The notes under the pieces: generated by a model | What the model was told of the DNA's origin: nothing | The model's database searches: none | Seen by the model: the letters and a program-made list of their open reading frames with translations, nothing else | Assembly (NCBI RefSeq): GCF_030381805.1 | Contig: NZ_JAUDRH010000013.1 | Span: 1-64,000, forward strand | DNA: 64,000 nt | Direction of reading: 5' to 3' | Origin: Chlorogloeopsis sp. ULAP01 | GTDB lineage: Bacteria; Cyanobacteriota; Cyanobacteriia; Cyanobacteriales; Nostocaceae | Shown: positions 25,984 to 35,746 of the stretch, in pieces | Position numbering within the stretch: position 1 is the stretch's first letter | Layout of the letters: every line of letters starts with the position of its first letter | Program-made: the position numbers and the translations under genes

Positions 25984-28900
25984 ATGAAGGGCAAGCCCGT
26001 GCAGGATCAGGCTAAGACAAAACAACAGTTAATAGATGAAATTGTCCTCCTACGGCAGGAATTAGCAAAATCTAGAATTGACAAGCAGGCATTGGAGGAA
26101 AATCCCTTTCATCCAAAAGCCAATTCTATAAAAACAATAGATTTGGATTGCAATGTTGACGACAGTGCAGGAGCGTCGTTAGGGAAAATCAACAGAAAGC
26201 TCAAAAGTTCGGTGAATGCTGTTAGAGTGGCAGCTACTTTAAGAGAAGGCAGACTACGTGCGTCTATGCTGCTAGCAAAAATTTGGAGAATTTTTGCCCC
26301 CGTTGCATTAGTCACAGGCAATCGCGAACAAGTAGAAGTTGCTCTGCAAGAAAGCCAACGCACCCTTTCAACCTTGATGAGTAACTTACCTGGCATGGCT
26401 TACCGATGTCAGATAGATGAAAATTACACCTTTGAATTTGCCAGCGAGGGATGTTTAGAGCTAACAGGATATCATCCTGCTGATTTTTACCAAGGTGGGA
26501 GAATTGCTTATGCTGATATTATCCATCCAGATGATCGGGAGCGCATCCGCAAACAAGCAACAGTCAGTTTGCTAGAGCGGCAAGAGCGCCTCACCGTCAA
26601 TTACCGCATCATCACGGCGAATGGCGAAGAGCGGTGGTTGTGGGATCGAGCGGTGGGAATTTACTCACAAGCAGAAGATTTAATTGCAGTTGAGGGATTC
26701 GCCACGGATATTAGCGATCGCAAAAGTGCAGAAATAGCCTTGCAAGCCTCTAAATCCAAGTTGAGCGATATTGTTAATAGTGCGATCGCTGCCATCAACA
26801 GTACACGAGTATATGCTGATCGAGATTTACTAAACTATGAATATGAGTATGTTTCTGCCGGATGTGAAACAATCCTTGGCTACACGCCTGAAGAATTAGT
26901 AGCAGATCAGTCATTGTGGCACTCGCGTATCGCTTCGGAAGATTTGGCAGCTATATTGCCACAAATCAATGAGGCAATCATTAGCGAGCGTACTATTACT
27001 TTCGAGTACAGATTTCACCATAAAGACGGCTCTTGGCGATTACTTTCAGCTACGTTAATATCCCGCAGGGATGAAACAGCAAATTGTTGGATCACCACGA
27101 CAATTACAACCGACATTACTGATCGCAAGTTAGCAGAAGAACGCATCAAATTTCAGGCTAATGTTTTATCTCAGGTGAAAGAAGCGGTAATTGCGATTGA
27201 TCCCGAATTTTGCGTTACATATTGGAATCAAGCAGCAGAGCAGCTATATGGTATGAAGGCTGAAGAAATGCTTGGTCAAAAATTGGAAACATCTCATCAG
27301 TATCGTTGGCTGAGGAAAGAAGATGAGCAGGCTGCGTACAATTCCTTGGCGACATTAGGCTTCTGGCAAGGTGAAAATATCCATATCAAAAAAAATAAGC
27401 AAGAAATATACGTTGAGTCATCAGTTAGTGTACTGAAAGATGAAAATGGCGCACAGACTGGTTTACTGGCAATTATTCGTGACATTAGCGATCGCAAACT
27501 TGCCGAACAGGAAATTAGCTTCCAAGCAAACTTGCTCAATCAAGTTTGCAACGCTGTGATTTACACAGATATGGAGGGGCGAATTGCTTACTGGAATCGC
27601 TTTGCCGAAACTCTTTATCAGTGGACAGCAAATGAGGTTATAGGTAAAAAAATTATAGAAGTTTTAACACCTCCTGGACAAGAGCTGTTGCTAGCACAAA
27701 CTTTTGCATCTTTAAGGCAAAATTGTCGAGCTGATGCAGAAGTTTTGCTACAGCGCAAAGATGGTAGTCTGATTCTTGTCTGGGCATCTACAACTGTGAT
27801 GAACGATGAGCAAGGAAAAGCGATCGGCTTTGTAGGAGTATCCTTCGATATTAGTGAACGCAAACGCTCAGAAGAGAAAATCCGCGAACAAGCAGCCCTA
27901 CTAAATATTGCAACCGATGCGATCGTTGTGCGCGATCTAGAACACCAGATCCTGTTTTGGAACCAAGGAGCAGAGAGAATTTACGGGTGGGCAGCAGCAG
28001 AAGTCATCGGTAAAAATGCTAATCAACTTTTGTATAAAGAAGCTAGACTACAACTTGAAGCAGTTAAGAAAGCCTTAACCAACAAAGGAGAGTGGTGGGG
28101 CGAGTTACGCCAAATTGCCAAAAATGGAAAAGAAATCATTGTTGCTAGTCGGTGGACATATATATATGATCAACAGGGTTCACCAACATCAATTTTAGTT
28201 GTCAATACCGACATTACAGAAAAAAAACAAATTGAAGCCCAGTTTTTGAGAGTTCAACGTCTAGAGAGTCTTGGTAATCTTGCCAGTGGCATCGCCCACG
28301 ATCTCAACAATATCTTGACACCAATTTTAGCAGCGTCTCAACTTTTGCTATATAAACAATCTAATCTAGATCCACTCAATCAGGAACTGTTGGAAATAGT
28401 AGAAAATAATGCCAGGCGGGGAAGTGATTTAGTCAAGCAGATTCTATATTTTGCACGTGGTGCAGAAGGAGAAATGACTCTGCTACAAGTTCGGCACATA
28501 CTGTTAGAAATTGAAAAGTTTCTTAAGCAAACGTTTCCAAAATCTATCAAAGTTTATACGGATATCCCCGAAGAACTTGATGCAGTTTCTGCCAATGCCG
28601 CCCAACTGCATCAAGTCTTTATCAACCTCTGCGTCAATGCTTGTGATGCGATGCCAAATGGTGGTAATTTAAGTTTCTCTGCCAAAAATATTTTGATTGA
28701 TGAAAACTACACGCTCATGAATATGGAGGCTAAAGTTGGCTCCTACATTGTGGTTACTGTTGCAGACACAGGAAGTGGCATTTCTCCAGAAATTATAGAC
28801 CGAATTTTTGAACCATTTTTTACAACTAAAGAGATTGGCAAAGGAACAGGATTGGGACTTTCGACGGTAATGGGTATTGTCAAAAGCCATAATGGTTTTA

Positions 28901-29367
28901 TCACCGTGTCGAGCCAAGTTGGAGAAGGTAGCCAATTTAAAGTATTTTTGCCTGCGGTGAATACGTCTGTAGCCTTGCCCGTGGAAGACTCAGAATTGCG
29001 TGCTGGGGCAGGGGAATTAATTCTCGTTGTGGATGATGAAGCTCCAATTCGAGAAACTACTAAAACTTTACTTGAACAACATAACTATAAAATTCTCACC
29101 GCTAGTGATGGAATAGAAGCGATCGCCTTATACATTCAGCACAAAAATGACATTAAGGCAGTGTTAATGGATATGATGATGCCGGCTATGGATGGGCAAA
29201 ATGCAATCCAAATGCTCAAAAAAATCAATCGGGATGTTAAAGTGATTGCTTCTAGTGGATTGATAATGAATAGCAAACTTGCAGAAGCCGCCCATGCCAG
29301 CACATTTTTGGTTAAGCCCTACACGGCTAAAGAGTTACTAGATACCTTACATCAGGTACTTACTTGA
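25984..29367 (+). CDS. Hybrid sensor histidine kinase with multiple PAS domains and C-terminal receiver
   Basis: 1127 residues with no membrane helices, so probably a cytoplasmic sensor. A short N-terminal coil is followed by five PAS/PAC units at about 125-245, 250-380, 385-510, 515-635 and 640-750, most ending in the DISDRK-type linker. The HisKA box is GNLASGIAHDLNNILTPIL. The ATPase has DTGSGISPEIIDRIFEPFF and GKGTGLGLSTV. The C-terminal receiver has LVVDDEAP and Asp in VLMDMMMPAMDG. The start codon has no clear ribosome-binding site. It is divergent from the response regulator at 24421-25122. The signal sensed cannot be read from the sequence. Confidence 0.9.
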   Translation: MKGKPVQDQAKTKQQLIDEIVLLRQELAKSRIDKQALEENPFHPKANSIKTIDLDCNVDDSAGASLGKINRKLKSSVNAVRVAATLREGRLRASMLLAKIWRIFAPVALVTGNREQVEVALQESQRTLSTLMSNLPGMAYRCQIDENYTFEFASEGCLELTGYHPADFYQGGRIAYADIIHPDDRERIRKQATVSLLERQERLTVNYRIITANGEERWLWDRAVGIYSQAEDLIAVEGFATDISDRKSAEIALQASKSKLSDIVNSAIAAINSTRVYADRDLLNYEYEYVSAGCETILGYTPEELVADQSLWHSRIASEDLAAILPQINEAIISERTITFEYRFHHKDGSWRLLSATLISRRDETANCWITTTITTDITDRKLAEERIKFQANVLSQVKEAVIAIDPEFCVTYWNQAAEQLYGMKAEEMLGQKLETSHQYRWLRKEDEQAAYNSLATLGFWQGENIHIKKNKQEIYVESSVSVLKDENGAQTGLLAIIRDISDRKLAEQEISFQANLLNQVCNAVIYTDMEGRIAYWNRFAETLYQWTANEVIGKKIIEVLTPPGQELLLAQTFASLRQNCRADAEVLLQRKDGSLILVWASTTVMNDEQGKAIGFVGVSFDISERKRSEEKIREQAALLNIATDAIVVRDLEHQILFWNQGAERIYGWAAAEVIGKNANQLLYKEARLQLEAVKKALTNKGEWWGELRQIAKNGKEIIVASRWTYIYDQQGSPTSILVVNTDITEKKQIEAQFLRVQRLESLGNLASGIAHDLNNILTPILAASQLLLYKQSNLDPLNQELLEIVENNARRGSDLVKQILYFARGAEGEMTLLQVRHILLEIEKFLKQTFPKSIKVYTDIPEELDAVSANAAQLHQVFINLCVNACDAMPNGGNLSFSAKNILIDENYTLMNMEAKVGSYIVVTVADTGSGISPEIIDRIFEPFFTTKEIGKGTGLGLSTVMGIVKSHNGFITVSSQVGEGSQFKVFLPAVNTSVALPVEDSELRAGAGELILVVDDEAPIRETTKTLLEQHNYKILTASDGIEAIALYIQHKNDIKAVLMDMMMPAMDGQNAIQMLKKINRDVKVIASSGLIMNSKLAEAAHASTFLVKPYTAKELLDTLHQVLT

Positions 29368-29405
29368 AAATAGGGAACAGGGAACAGAAAGAGGTATTTT
29401 CATAG
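29368..29405. repeat. Second copy of short dispersed repeat
   Basis: Starts right at the stop codon of the kinase gene with AGGGAACAGGGAACAGAAAG and shares GAAAGAGGTATTTTCA with the copy at 20589-20645. The rest of the spacer to 29567 holds no gene. Confidence 0.6.
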
Positions 29406-29567
29406 CAAGGTTTGTGCCAAAACCGGGCGTGAATAGCTGACTTGAAAGAGGGTGTCGGGAAAAATTTTTTATCCCAATGCCCATGCTCTTTTTCATTATT
29501 TAACTTCGTGGTGTAAGAAGTTCTTAGAAACTGCCTTGTGTAGGCGTTGCTGAAAAAGCAATAACGT

Positions 29568-29900
29568 TCAATTGCTTACAAACTCTGTAAATTGGCGCAT
29601 ATGAGGAGAGTGAAACGCCAAAACAATATCTTCTTTTGATACACCTAATTCTAAGAGTTGTGTCGCAATACCAGCTTCTGTGCCATCATGCTGAATCCAG
29701 ATTTTGCCATCTTTGATGTCAAGATGCAAACTGCATCCATGTGTGCGACGATTTCTGCGCCAGCCTGTATGTAGCAAGAGGTATTGATCACGCTCTGTAT
29801 CTAAAATGACTTGTGTTTCCATGCCCTCTTGTGATAAACCTCTTTTTGCCCGTTTTAGAATTAACTGTTGAATAATTTGACGATACTGCTCTATAGCCAT
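29568..29900 (-). CDS. xisI: XisI family protein
   Basis: 110 residues, intact. The family is named from the fdxN-element excision controlling factor of Anabaena; XisI works with XisH and influences the XisF recombinase there, while most genomic copies are not next to any excision element and their role is unclear. The run LDTERDQYLLLHTGWRRNRR and IWIQHDGTEAGIATQLLELG are typical. Its ATG overlaps the ancestral end of xisH, the usual arrangement, but its xisH partner is broken here. A GGAGGTGATTG site just upstream serves as its ribosome-binding site. Confidence 0.88.
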   Translation of the reverse strand: MAIEQYRQIIQQLILKRAKRGLSQEGMETQVILDTERDQYLLLHTGWRRNRRTHGCSLHLDIKDGKIWIQHDGTEAGIATQLLELGVSKEDIVLAFHSPHMRQFTEFVSN

Positions 29901-30298
29901 TGAACAATCACCTCCTGTGTTTCATCGTAAACCAGTAACGAATATGAGTTCTTGTAATCATTGACTGTATAAAACGACGCTGAAAAAATTAGTTATAGAT
30001 TGACTCAGGCACTGCCAAATAAAGTTTGCGTTCCGGTTCAAATTCTTCAAGAGCAAATTGATAATTGATAAATTGCCCAAGGGCTGTGTGGAATTCTGAT
30101 ACACTTGAGCGCCCAATAAAACTCTTAATTTCAACTGCTATTTTTTCACCTGCTCGTTCGGCAGCTAACATTTCTGCTGCCAAATCTATTTCAAAGTCTA
30201 CATCTCCAATACTCATCTGGTAGGGTTCAGCAGTAATTTGTCCATCTTTCTTTCTCCAGAGCTATCTTAACTGCATCATGAAAGCGGTGTTTTGCCAT
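29891..30298 (-). pseudogene. xisH: xisH remnant with two frameshifts and a stop codon
   Basis: The reading can be followed from MAKHRFHDAVKIALEK at 30298, but it loses frame at about 30245. It resumes in another frame with the family segment ITAEPYQMSIGDVDFEIDL and runs through VAVEIKSF-like nuclease-fold sequence to PESIYN, where a TAA at 29989 interrupts it. The tail FFQRRFIQS is followed by a further shift near 29945, and the original ending LLVYDETQEVIVQWL is still legible, overlapping the xisI start. Three independent lesions mean it is not functional unless translated from an internal start. Confidence 0.88.
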
Positions 30299-30528
30299 TT
30301 AGCTATTTGTGATACTTGATTTGTATCTCAATTTTATCCTTCGATTTTGCGGTAAGATAATTGAGAGTTAATATTATGAATGCTTCTCTACTTTTCCCTG
30401 AAGTCTCTACCAAGCTGATCTATAATACATCCACGCTCAAATTTTCAAATCTTAAACTGGTAGAACTTGCCAGCGTCAGCTTTTGTGTGTAATTATATTA
30501 CGACTGCAAAAATATCATCACACCACCA

Positions 30529-31254
30529 ATGGAGCAGCTGCAAACTGAACTCCATAAAGTTACAAAAGTACTCGATCGCCCAAAACTTCAAGCTGAGTAT
30601 CAAGCTCAAAATGAATTCTTGGTAGTAGAAAACTTTTTGCCTCAGACTATCCTTGAACAATTACTTGCTCTGTTGCCATCTTTACAAACTGTTATTAACC
30701 GCAACTATATACCCAATCATAAAAAGGGCGGCAGTATCAGTAAATTCAGTCTGGATAACCTGGCTCCGGCTTTTGGTGAGTTGTATCAACTGCCTGCCTT
30801 AGTCGAGTTCTTGAAGCAAATCACACTAGAAGAACTTCTTTTCTGTCCTGATAGCGATCCCCACGCTTACGCTCTGTACTATTATACTGAGCCTGGGGAT
30901 CACATCCAGTATCACTACGATACCTCTTATTATCAGGGAAAGCGCTACACGGTGTTGCTCGGCTTAGTTGATCGCTCGACAAGCAAGCTGGAATATCAAC
31001 TTTACCGTGATATACCGAATCGGGAGACACAAAGGCGATCGCAAGCCTTAACTCCAGGTACGCTTGTATTATTTAACGGCGATAAACTATACCATCGAGT
31101 CACACCTCTAGGTAATAATGAAGAGCGCATTGTCCTAACTTTAGAATATGTTACCGATACTCGCATGAGTACGCTGAATCGTTTTGTCTCCAATATGAAA
31201 GATGCGATCGCCTATTTTGGTTTTCGTCAGGTATTTCGACCACATCAGGGGTAA
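30529..31254 (+). CDS. 2OG-Fe(II) oxygenase family protein
   Basis: 241 residues with the double-stranded beta-helix ligands visible: His129-x-Asp131 (HYD), distal His189 (LYHRV) and Arg200, which would bind 2-oxoglutarate (ERIVLTLEY). No signal peptide is seen. It would hydroxylate or oxidise a small molecule or a protein. It precedes hpnI by 84 bp on the same strand and may start the hopanoid-phosphonate island, so a tailoring hydroxylation of the hopanoid side chain is possible but unproven. Confidence 0.82.
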   Translation: MEQLQTELHKVTKVLDRPKLQAEYQAQNEFLVVENFLPQTILEQLLALLPSLQTVINRNYIPNHKKGGSISKFSLDNLAPAFGELYQLPALVEFLKQITLEELLFCPDSDPHAYALYYYTEPGDHIQYHYDTSYYQGKRYTVLLGLVDRSTSKLEYQLYRDIPNRETQRRSQALTPGTLVLFNGDKLYHRVTPLGNNEERIVLTLEYVTDTRMSTLNRFVSNMKDAIAYFGFRQVFRPHQG

Positions 31255-31338
31255 TTTACTATCTCAATAATAAAATATTAATAGTGTCACAATTATCGAC
31301 TTAAGTATTAGTCATCTACCATTTTTATACCCTGTTCA

Positions 31339-32547
31339 ATGGGAACTATTGAACCTGCTTGCTTGAGCATTTTCAATTTAACCATCATTCAGTTTCTGCT
31401 ACTAGTTCTTTGTCTAGTGGCTATTTGGTTTTATTCTTATGCAATTTATGCAGCGATCGCCTTTTTCAAACATCCCCATCCTGTTACTACAAATTTTTGC
31501 CCACCCATTACAGTTTTAAAGCCTATTTGTGGCTTGGATGCTGATGCTTACACAAATTTGGCTTCTTTTTGCCAACAGCAGTACCCAACCTATCAAATTA
31601 TTTTTAGTGTTCGTGATTGGCAAGACTGTAGTATTGCTGTGGTGAAGCAAATTATCGATGACTTTCCTCAAATAGATATTCAGTTAGTAGTTAGCGAGCG
31701 CACCATTGGTACAAACTTGAAAGTCAGCAATTTAGCAAATGCTGTATCCTTTGCTAAACATGAATTTCTGCTGATTGCTGATAGTGATATCAAAGTCACG
31801 AGTGACTATTTGCAACGAGTTATTCAACCATTCCAAGCCAAGGAAGTAGGTGTCGTTACCTGTCTGTATCGTTCTTCAGCACAAGGATGGATCACAACTC
31901 TGGAAGCCATTGGCACGGCGACTGATTTCCATGCAGGCGTTTTAGTAAGTAACAGACTAGAAGGTATAAAATTTGCCCTTGGTTCTACTATTGTGATTCG
32001 CAAACAAGTACTAGAAGAAATTGGGGGATTAGAGGCGATCGCAGATTATCTTGCAGACGATTTTCAACTTGGTTATCTCCCAGCCCAAGCAGGCTACAAA
32101 GTTTTACTTTCCGATTATGTAGTTGAACATGTATTGGCAACCACCAAGTTAGCTGATTCTATCAATCGCCAGATTCGTTGGGCGCGCTGTGCGCGAATTT
32201 CTCGCCCTTGGGGTTATTTCGGATTAATTTTTACCTACGGTACCATCATCAGTATGTTACTACTAGTTACCACAGAAAAATCAATACTAGGCTGGATTGT
32301 CATGTTTATAACTTGGATGATGCGCTTAGTCATGGGTTGGGTTGTAGGTGTTAAAATCCTCAACGATTCTGCTACCAAAAAATTTCTGTGGCTTATCCCC
32401 ATATGGGATCTAATTGACTTTGTAATTTGGTGCTATTGCTTGGTTGGCAATACAATTGAGTGGCGAGGACAGCGAATGCAATTAACTAAAGATGGTAAAT
32501 TAGTGGTGCCTGAACAGTTATTAGTAAAATTAGAAGAAAAGTTTTAA
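31339..32547 (+). CDS. hpnI: Hopanoid glycosyltransferase HpnI
   Basis: 402 residues. N-terminal membrane helix (about 15-40), then a GT2/GT21 domain of the ceramide-glucosyltransferase type: VLKPICGLDAD, LLIADSDIKV (DxD), a second acidic site DDFQLG, and the QIRWARCAR motif (QxxRW). C-terminal helices follow from about 295. In Burkholderia HpnI attaches N-acetylglucosamine to bacteriohopanetetrol at the cytoplasmic membrane. The presence of hpnJ and hpnK nearby supports the specific assignment over a general GT21. It ends 2 bp before the convergent amidinotransferase gene. Confidence 0.88.
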   Translation: MGTIEPACLSIFNLTIIQFLLLVLCLVAIWFYSYAIYAAIAFFKHPHPVTTNFCPPITVLKPICGLDADAYTNLASFCQQQYPTYQIIFSVRDWQDCSIAVVKQIIDDFPQIDIQLVVSERTIGTNLKVSNLANAVSFAKHEFLLIADSDIKVTSDYLQRVIQPFQAKEVGVVTCLYRSSAQGWITTLEAIGTATDFHAGVLVSNRLEGIKFALGSTIVIRKQVLEEIGGLEAIADYLADDFQLGYLPAQAGYKVLLSDYVVEHVLATTKLADSINRQIRWARCARISRPWGYFGLIFTYGTIISMLLLVTTEKSILGWIVMFITWMMRLVMGWVVGVKILNDSATKKFLWLIPIWDLIDFVIWCYCLVGNTIEWRGQRMQLTKDGKLVVPEQLLVKLEEKF

Positions 32548-32549
32548 GG

Positions 32550-33647
32550 CTAAAAATATGATTGCAATTCTCCTTTTCTTCTAATATCTAGCGTTGCACA
32601 ATGAAAAGAGCCACCAAAAGGTGCAAAATTGAGAAAAGAACACTTTATTGGTTCAAAACCCCAGTTTTTCAAAGCTTGGATCATAGACTCTTGTGATTTT
32701 TCTACAATCACTCTTTTCTCATCAAGCATTAATACATTTAAGCTGATCCATTTGCTGCACATGGATACGACAAATCCAGGAATAGGATCTGGTTCAGGTG
32801 CAATTAATATATCCCAAGATTTCAGAATCTTCGGTAACTTACTAATATTAATATATTCGGGATTAACTAATACTTTACCAGGTGCTAATGGCATAAAAGT
32901 GGTATCAATATGCATTGGAGTGCGGCATTCAGTTTCAATTTCGTGAATTTTGTATTTTTCGCCTAAATGCCTTTGCAACCAAGTAATTCCCAAACTATTT
33001 GTAACATTACTTTTGAGCGCAAATATATCTTGACCGCAACGTACAAAATCTGCCGCATCAAAAACAGGTTCAAATTCATTGATTACATATCGTATTGGCT
33101 CATCTTTTTTAGGTGCTGTAAAGTTATAGTCATAAAGCGAATCAAGTAATTGTGGCTTGGGAGCAGAAGTCCATTTTGCACCTTGTCTAAAGTATTCTTT
33201 GAATAGTGAGCGATAGGCATAAATTTCAAAGTATCTTGAACGCCAAGACATTGGTGTTTCAATAATTTCATTTCCTATCACTAAAAATCCATCTCGTGGG
33301 CAAGCACTACAAAATCCTTTTGATTTCCAGTTAGGAGATTGATACCGAGCAGAAAAATTCGTTATCTCTGGACGACGGACTATAATACCTTCTGATTTTA
33401 GAATATGAATAAATTCATCTAATTCTTTTTGAGCACGCTGAACAAGAAAATTAGGATAACGACGTCCTGCAAAAAACCGATATAGTTTGGCTGTAGTTTT
33501 AGGAATATTATGAGTCACACTTACGTGATATGAAGGAATTGTTGCTCCTTCTAATCGACCGACAATAACTTCCTCAAGTTTATCCCATTCATTGTAAGAA
33601 TTTACAGGGCAAATTTGATTGGGACTACTATTTGTAGTTTCTGTCAT
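32550..33647 (-). CDS. Amidinotransferase (AGAT/StrB/CyrA/SxtG family)
   Basis: 365 residues. The catalytic triad of arginine amidinotransferases is complete: Asp197 in EPVFDAADFVRCG, His246 in TPMHIDTTF and Cys350 in GGSFHCATLDIRRKG. It would move the amidino group of arginine onto an amine and release ornithine. In human AGAT the segment just before the His has Asn; here it is Thr, so the acceptor is probably not glycine. The gene sits, on the opposite strand, between hpnI and hpnJ. This suggests that it guanidinylates the aminocyclitol made by HpnIKJ. That is an inference. Confidence 0.9.
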   Translation of the reverse strand: MTETTNSSPNQICPVNSYNEWDKLEEVIVGRLEGATIPSYHVSVTHNIPKTTAKLYRFFAGRRYPNFLVQRAQKELDEFIHILKSEGIIVRRPEITNFSARYQSPNWKSKGFCSACPRDGFLVIGNEIIETPMSWRSRYFEIYAYRSLFKEYFRQGAKWTSAPKPQLLDSLYDYNFTAPKKDEPIRYVINEFEPVFDAADFVRCGQDIFALKSNVTNSLGITWLQRHLGEKYKIHEIETECRTPMHIDTTFMPLAPGKVLVNPEYINISKLPKILKSWDILIAPEPDPIPGFVVSMCSKWISLNVLMLDEKRVIVEKSQESMIQALKNWGFEPIKCSFLNFAPFGGSFHCATLDIRRKGELQSYF

Positions 33648-34267
33648 AAATTTACCAGTAAGTTCGCAACATCTTACAATAATTTTATTTTCCTTAACCT
33701 AGTCATAAATCAGTAAAGCGAAATATTTTTTATCGAACATCTTGTACCATTTCCATTTGAAGACGCATAGAAAGAACCCCACCGCCTGCGGCACCTCCCC
33801 TTACCCAGGGGAGGTTGGGAGGGGTCAAAATAATATGCAGCTTCACAGATAATTGGTATTAGAAAATTTCTTGTAGAATCATACCTATGGATAGTTGTCA
33901 AATATAATTGCAACTTTATAAATATGCATGAAAGCGAGTTTTCTGACTGCATTAAAAAAACTTATAGATAAATGTGTTGACATAGAATCTCTATGAGCAT
34001 AATTTTTCCTTTCTTTTCTTTTACAGAACATAATTAAGAATTTTGTCTCAGATATTAACAATTTAATAAAAACTTCGAGGATTCTATTTAGTTTTTTATT
34101 AATGATAGGAAGATATTATTTTAGTGCAAAATTAGCAGTCAAGATATCTGACAAATGGTCTAGGATTGTATCTGTGATGTCTGATAATATGTATAGGCGT
34201 ATATGAATATTTTGATTAACTTTTTCAGAGTCTTTTAATATTCATAACTTGCGGAGAACACATACCA
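33648..34267. other. Divergent promoter region with a palindromic repeat
   Basis: 620 bp between the amidinotransferase (leftward) and hpnJ (rightward). It must hold both promoters. At 33776-33826 there is a GC-rich dispersed repeat with a CCTCCCC/GGGGAGG hairpin. The remainder is AT-rich, without a convincing reading frame. Confidence 0.5.
33776..33826. repeat. GC-rich palindromic dispersed repeat
   Basis: Stem CCTCCCC (33794-33800) with GGGGAGG (33808-33814), inside a CCACCGCCTGCGGC context. It is similar in style to the repeat at 51041-51100. Nothing suggests coding. Confidence 0.65.
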
Positions 34268-35719
34268 GTGAAGAAAACTTTGTTTCTCAGCCCTCCTTCC
34301 TTTGATGGGTTTGACGGTGGTGCAGGTTCCCGATATCAAGCCAAGCGTGAAATTACATCCTTCTGGTATCCTACATGGCTGGCACAACCTGCCGCCCTTG
34401 TACCTAACAGTAAGCTTGTAGATGCGCCTCCACACAATCAAACTGTAGAAGATGTACTCGCAATTGCCAAAGAGTACGAGCTAATTATTATGCACACCAG
34501 TACACCTTCACTACCTAATGATGTCAAGTGTGCCGAGGCAATCAAAGCTCAAAACCCCGATACAGTAATTGGTTTAATTGGAGCACACGTAGCAGTGTTG
34601 CCAGAGGAGACACTGCGTGAAAACCCAATAGTTGATTTTGTCTGTCGCCACGAATTTGATTACACCTGCAAAGAACTGGCAGCAGGCAAACCTTGGCAGG
34701 AAATTAAAGGTCTAAGCTATCGCGATCGCAATGGTAATATACTCCACAACGAAGACCGTCCGTTGATTCACGATTGGGATTCTATGCCCAGCGTGTTGCC
34801 GATTTATGCCCGCGATTTGGATATGACAAAATACTTTATCGGCTACTTGCTGCATCCATACATTTCCTTTTACACTGGACGAGGCTGTCCAGCCAAATGT
34901 TCTTTCTGTCTTTGGCCTCAGACAATAGGCGGACACTTGTATCGACATAAAAGTCCCCAAGCGGTTGGGCGCGAGATGGAAGAAGCTAAAGCCATCTTCG
35001 GCGACAAAGTGCGGGAATATATGTTTGATGACGACACCTTTACAATTGATAAACAACGGGCGATCGCCATTAGTGAACACATGAAGCGATTGAAGCTCAC
35101 CTGGAGTTGCAATGCCCGCGCTAATTTAGATTACGATACCCTCAAACAACTGCGTGACAACGGTTTGCGTCTACTACTAGTAGGATTTGAATCGGGTAAT
35201 CAGCAAATCTTAGACGGAATTAAAAAGGGTATCAAGCTTGAGGTAGCACGCAAGTTTATGGAGAACTGCCACAAACTTGGCATTACTGTACACGGCACAT
35301 TTATCATTGGTTTGCCCAATGAAACTCAAGAAACGATAGAGGAAACGATTTGCTTTGCTTGCGATCTAAGTCCTCATACAATTCAAGTTTCGATTGCTGC
35401 TCCTTATCCTGGAACAGAACTCTATCGTCAAGCACAAGAGCAGGGTTGGTTTAGTGACAATTCCCTAGTTGCCAACTCTGGAATTCAAATGTCTACGCTG
35501 CAATATCCCCATCTGTCTGCTGCTGAAATTGAAGATGCAGTTGAGGTGATGTACCGTCGTTTCTACTTTCGTCCGAGAGCCATTATCCCAATTGTTGGTG
35601 AAATGCTCAGTGATCCTCAAATGTTAGTGCGTCGCCTACGTGAAGGACGTGAATTTTTCGCCTACCTCAAAGAGCGTCACACCAGAGCAACTACTAAAGC
35701 ACAATCAGTGATTGGTTAG
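34268..35719 (+). CDS. hpnJ: Hopanoid radical SAM protein HpnJ
   Basis: 483 residues with a GTG start. The N-terminus has the family hallmark PPSFDGFDGGAGSRYQAKRE and a B12-binding-like fold (about 10-150). The radical SAM cluster ligands are Cys207, Cys211 and Cys214 (CxxxCxxC), with a GFESGNQQIL-type SAM motif later. HpnJ converts bacteriohopanetetrol glucosamine into the cyclitol ether by ring contraction. Downstream, the ferritin-like gene and hpnK follow on the same strand with short gaps, suggesting an operon. Confidence 0.93.
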   Translation: MKKTLFLSPPSFDGFDGGAGSRYQAKREITSFWYPTWLAQPAALVPNSKLVDAPPHNQTVEDVLAIAKEYELIIMHTSTPSLPNDVKCAEAIKAQNPDTVIGLIGAHVAVLPEETLRENPIVDFVCRHEFDYTCKELAAGKPWQEIKGLSYRDRNGNILHNEDRPLIHDWDSMPSVLPIYARDLDMTKYFIGYLLHPYISFYTGRGCPAKCSFCLWPQTIGGHLYRHKSPQAVGREMEEAKAIFGDKVREYMFDDDTFTIDKQRAIAISEHMKRLKLTWSCNARANLDYDTLKQLRDNGLRLLLVGFESGNQQILDGIKKGIKLEVARKFMENCHKLGITVHGTFIIGLPNETQETIEETICFACDLSPHTIQVSIAAPYPGTELYRQAQEQGWFSDNSLVANSGIQMSTLQYPHLSAAEIEDAVEVMYRRFYFRPRAIIPIVGEMLSDPQMLVRRLREGREFFAYLKERHTRATTKAQSVIG

Positions 35720-35746
35720 TGATTTTTACTTAGTTACAAATGACTC

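Noticed and set aside
33710..33952. 80-codon leftward frame before hpnJ
   Set aside because: Runs through a palindromic dispersed repeat, which supplies its Pro/Gly/Arg stretch; not a gene.
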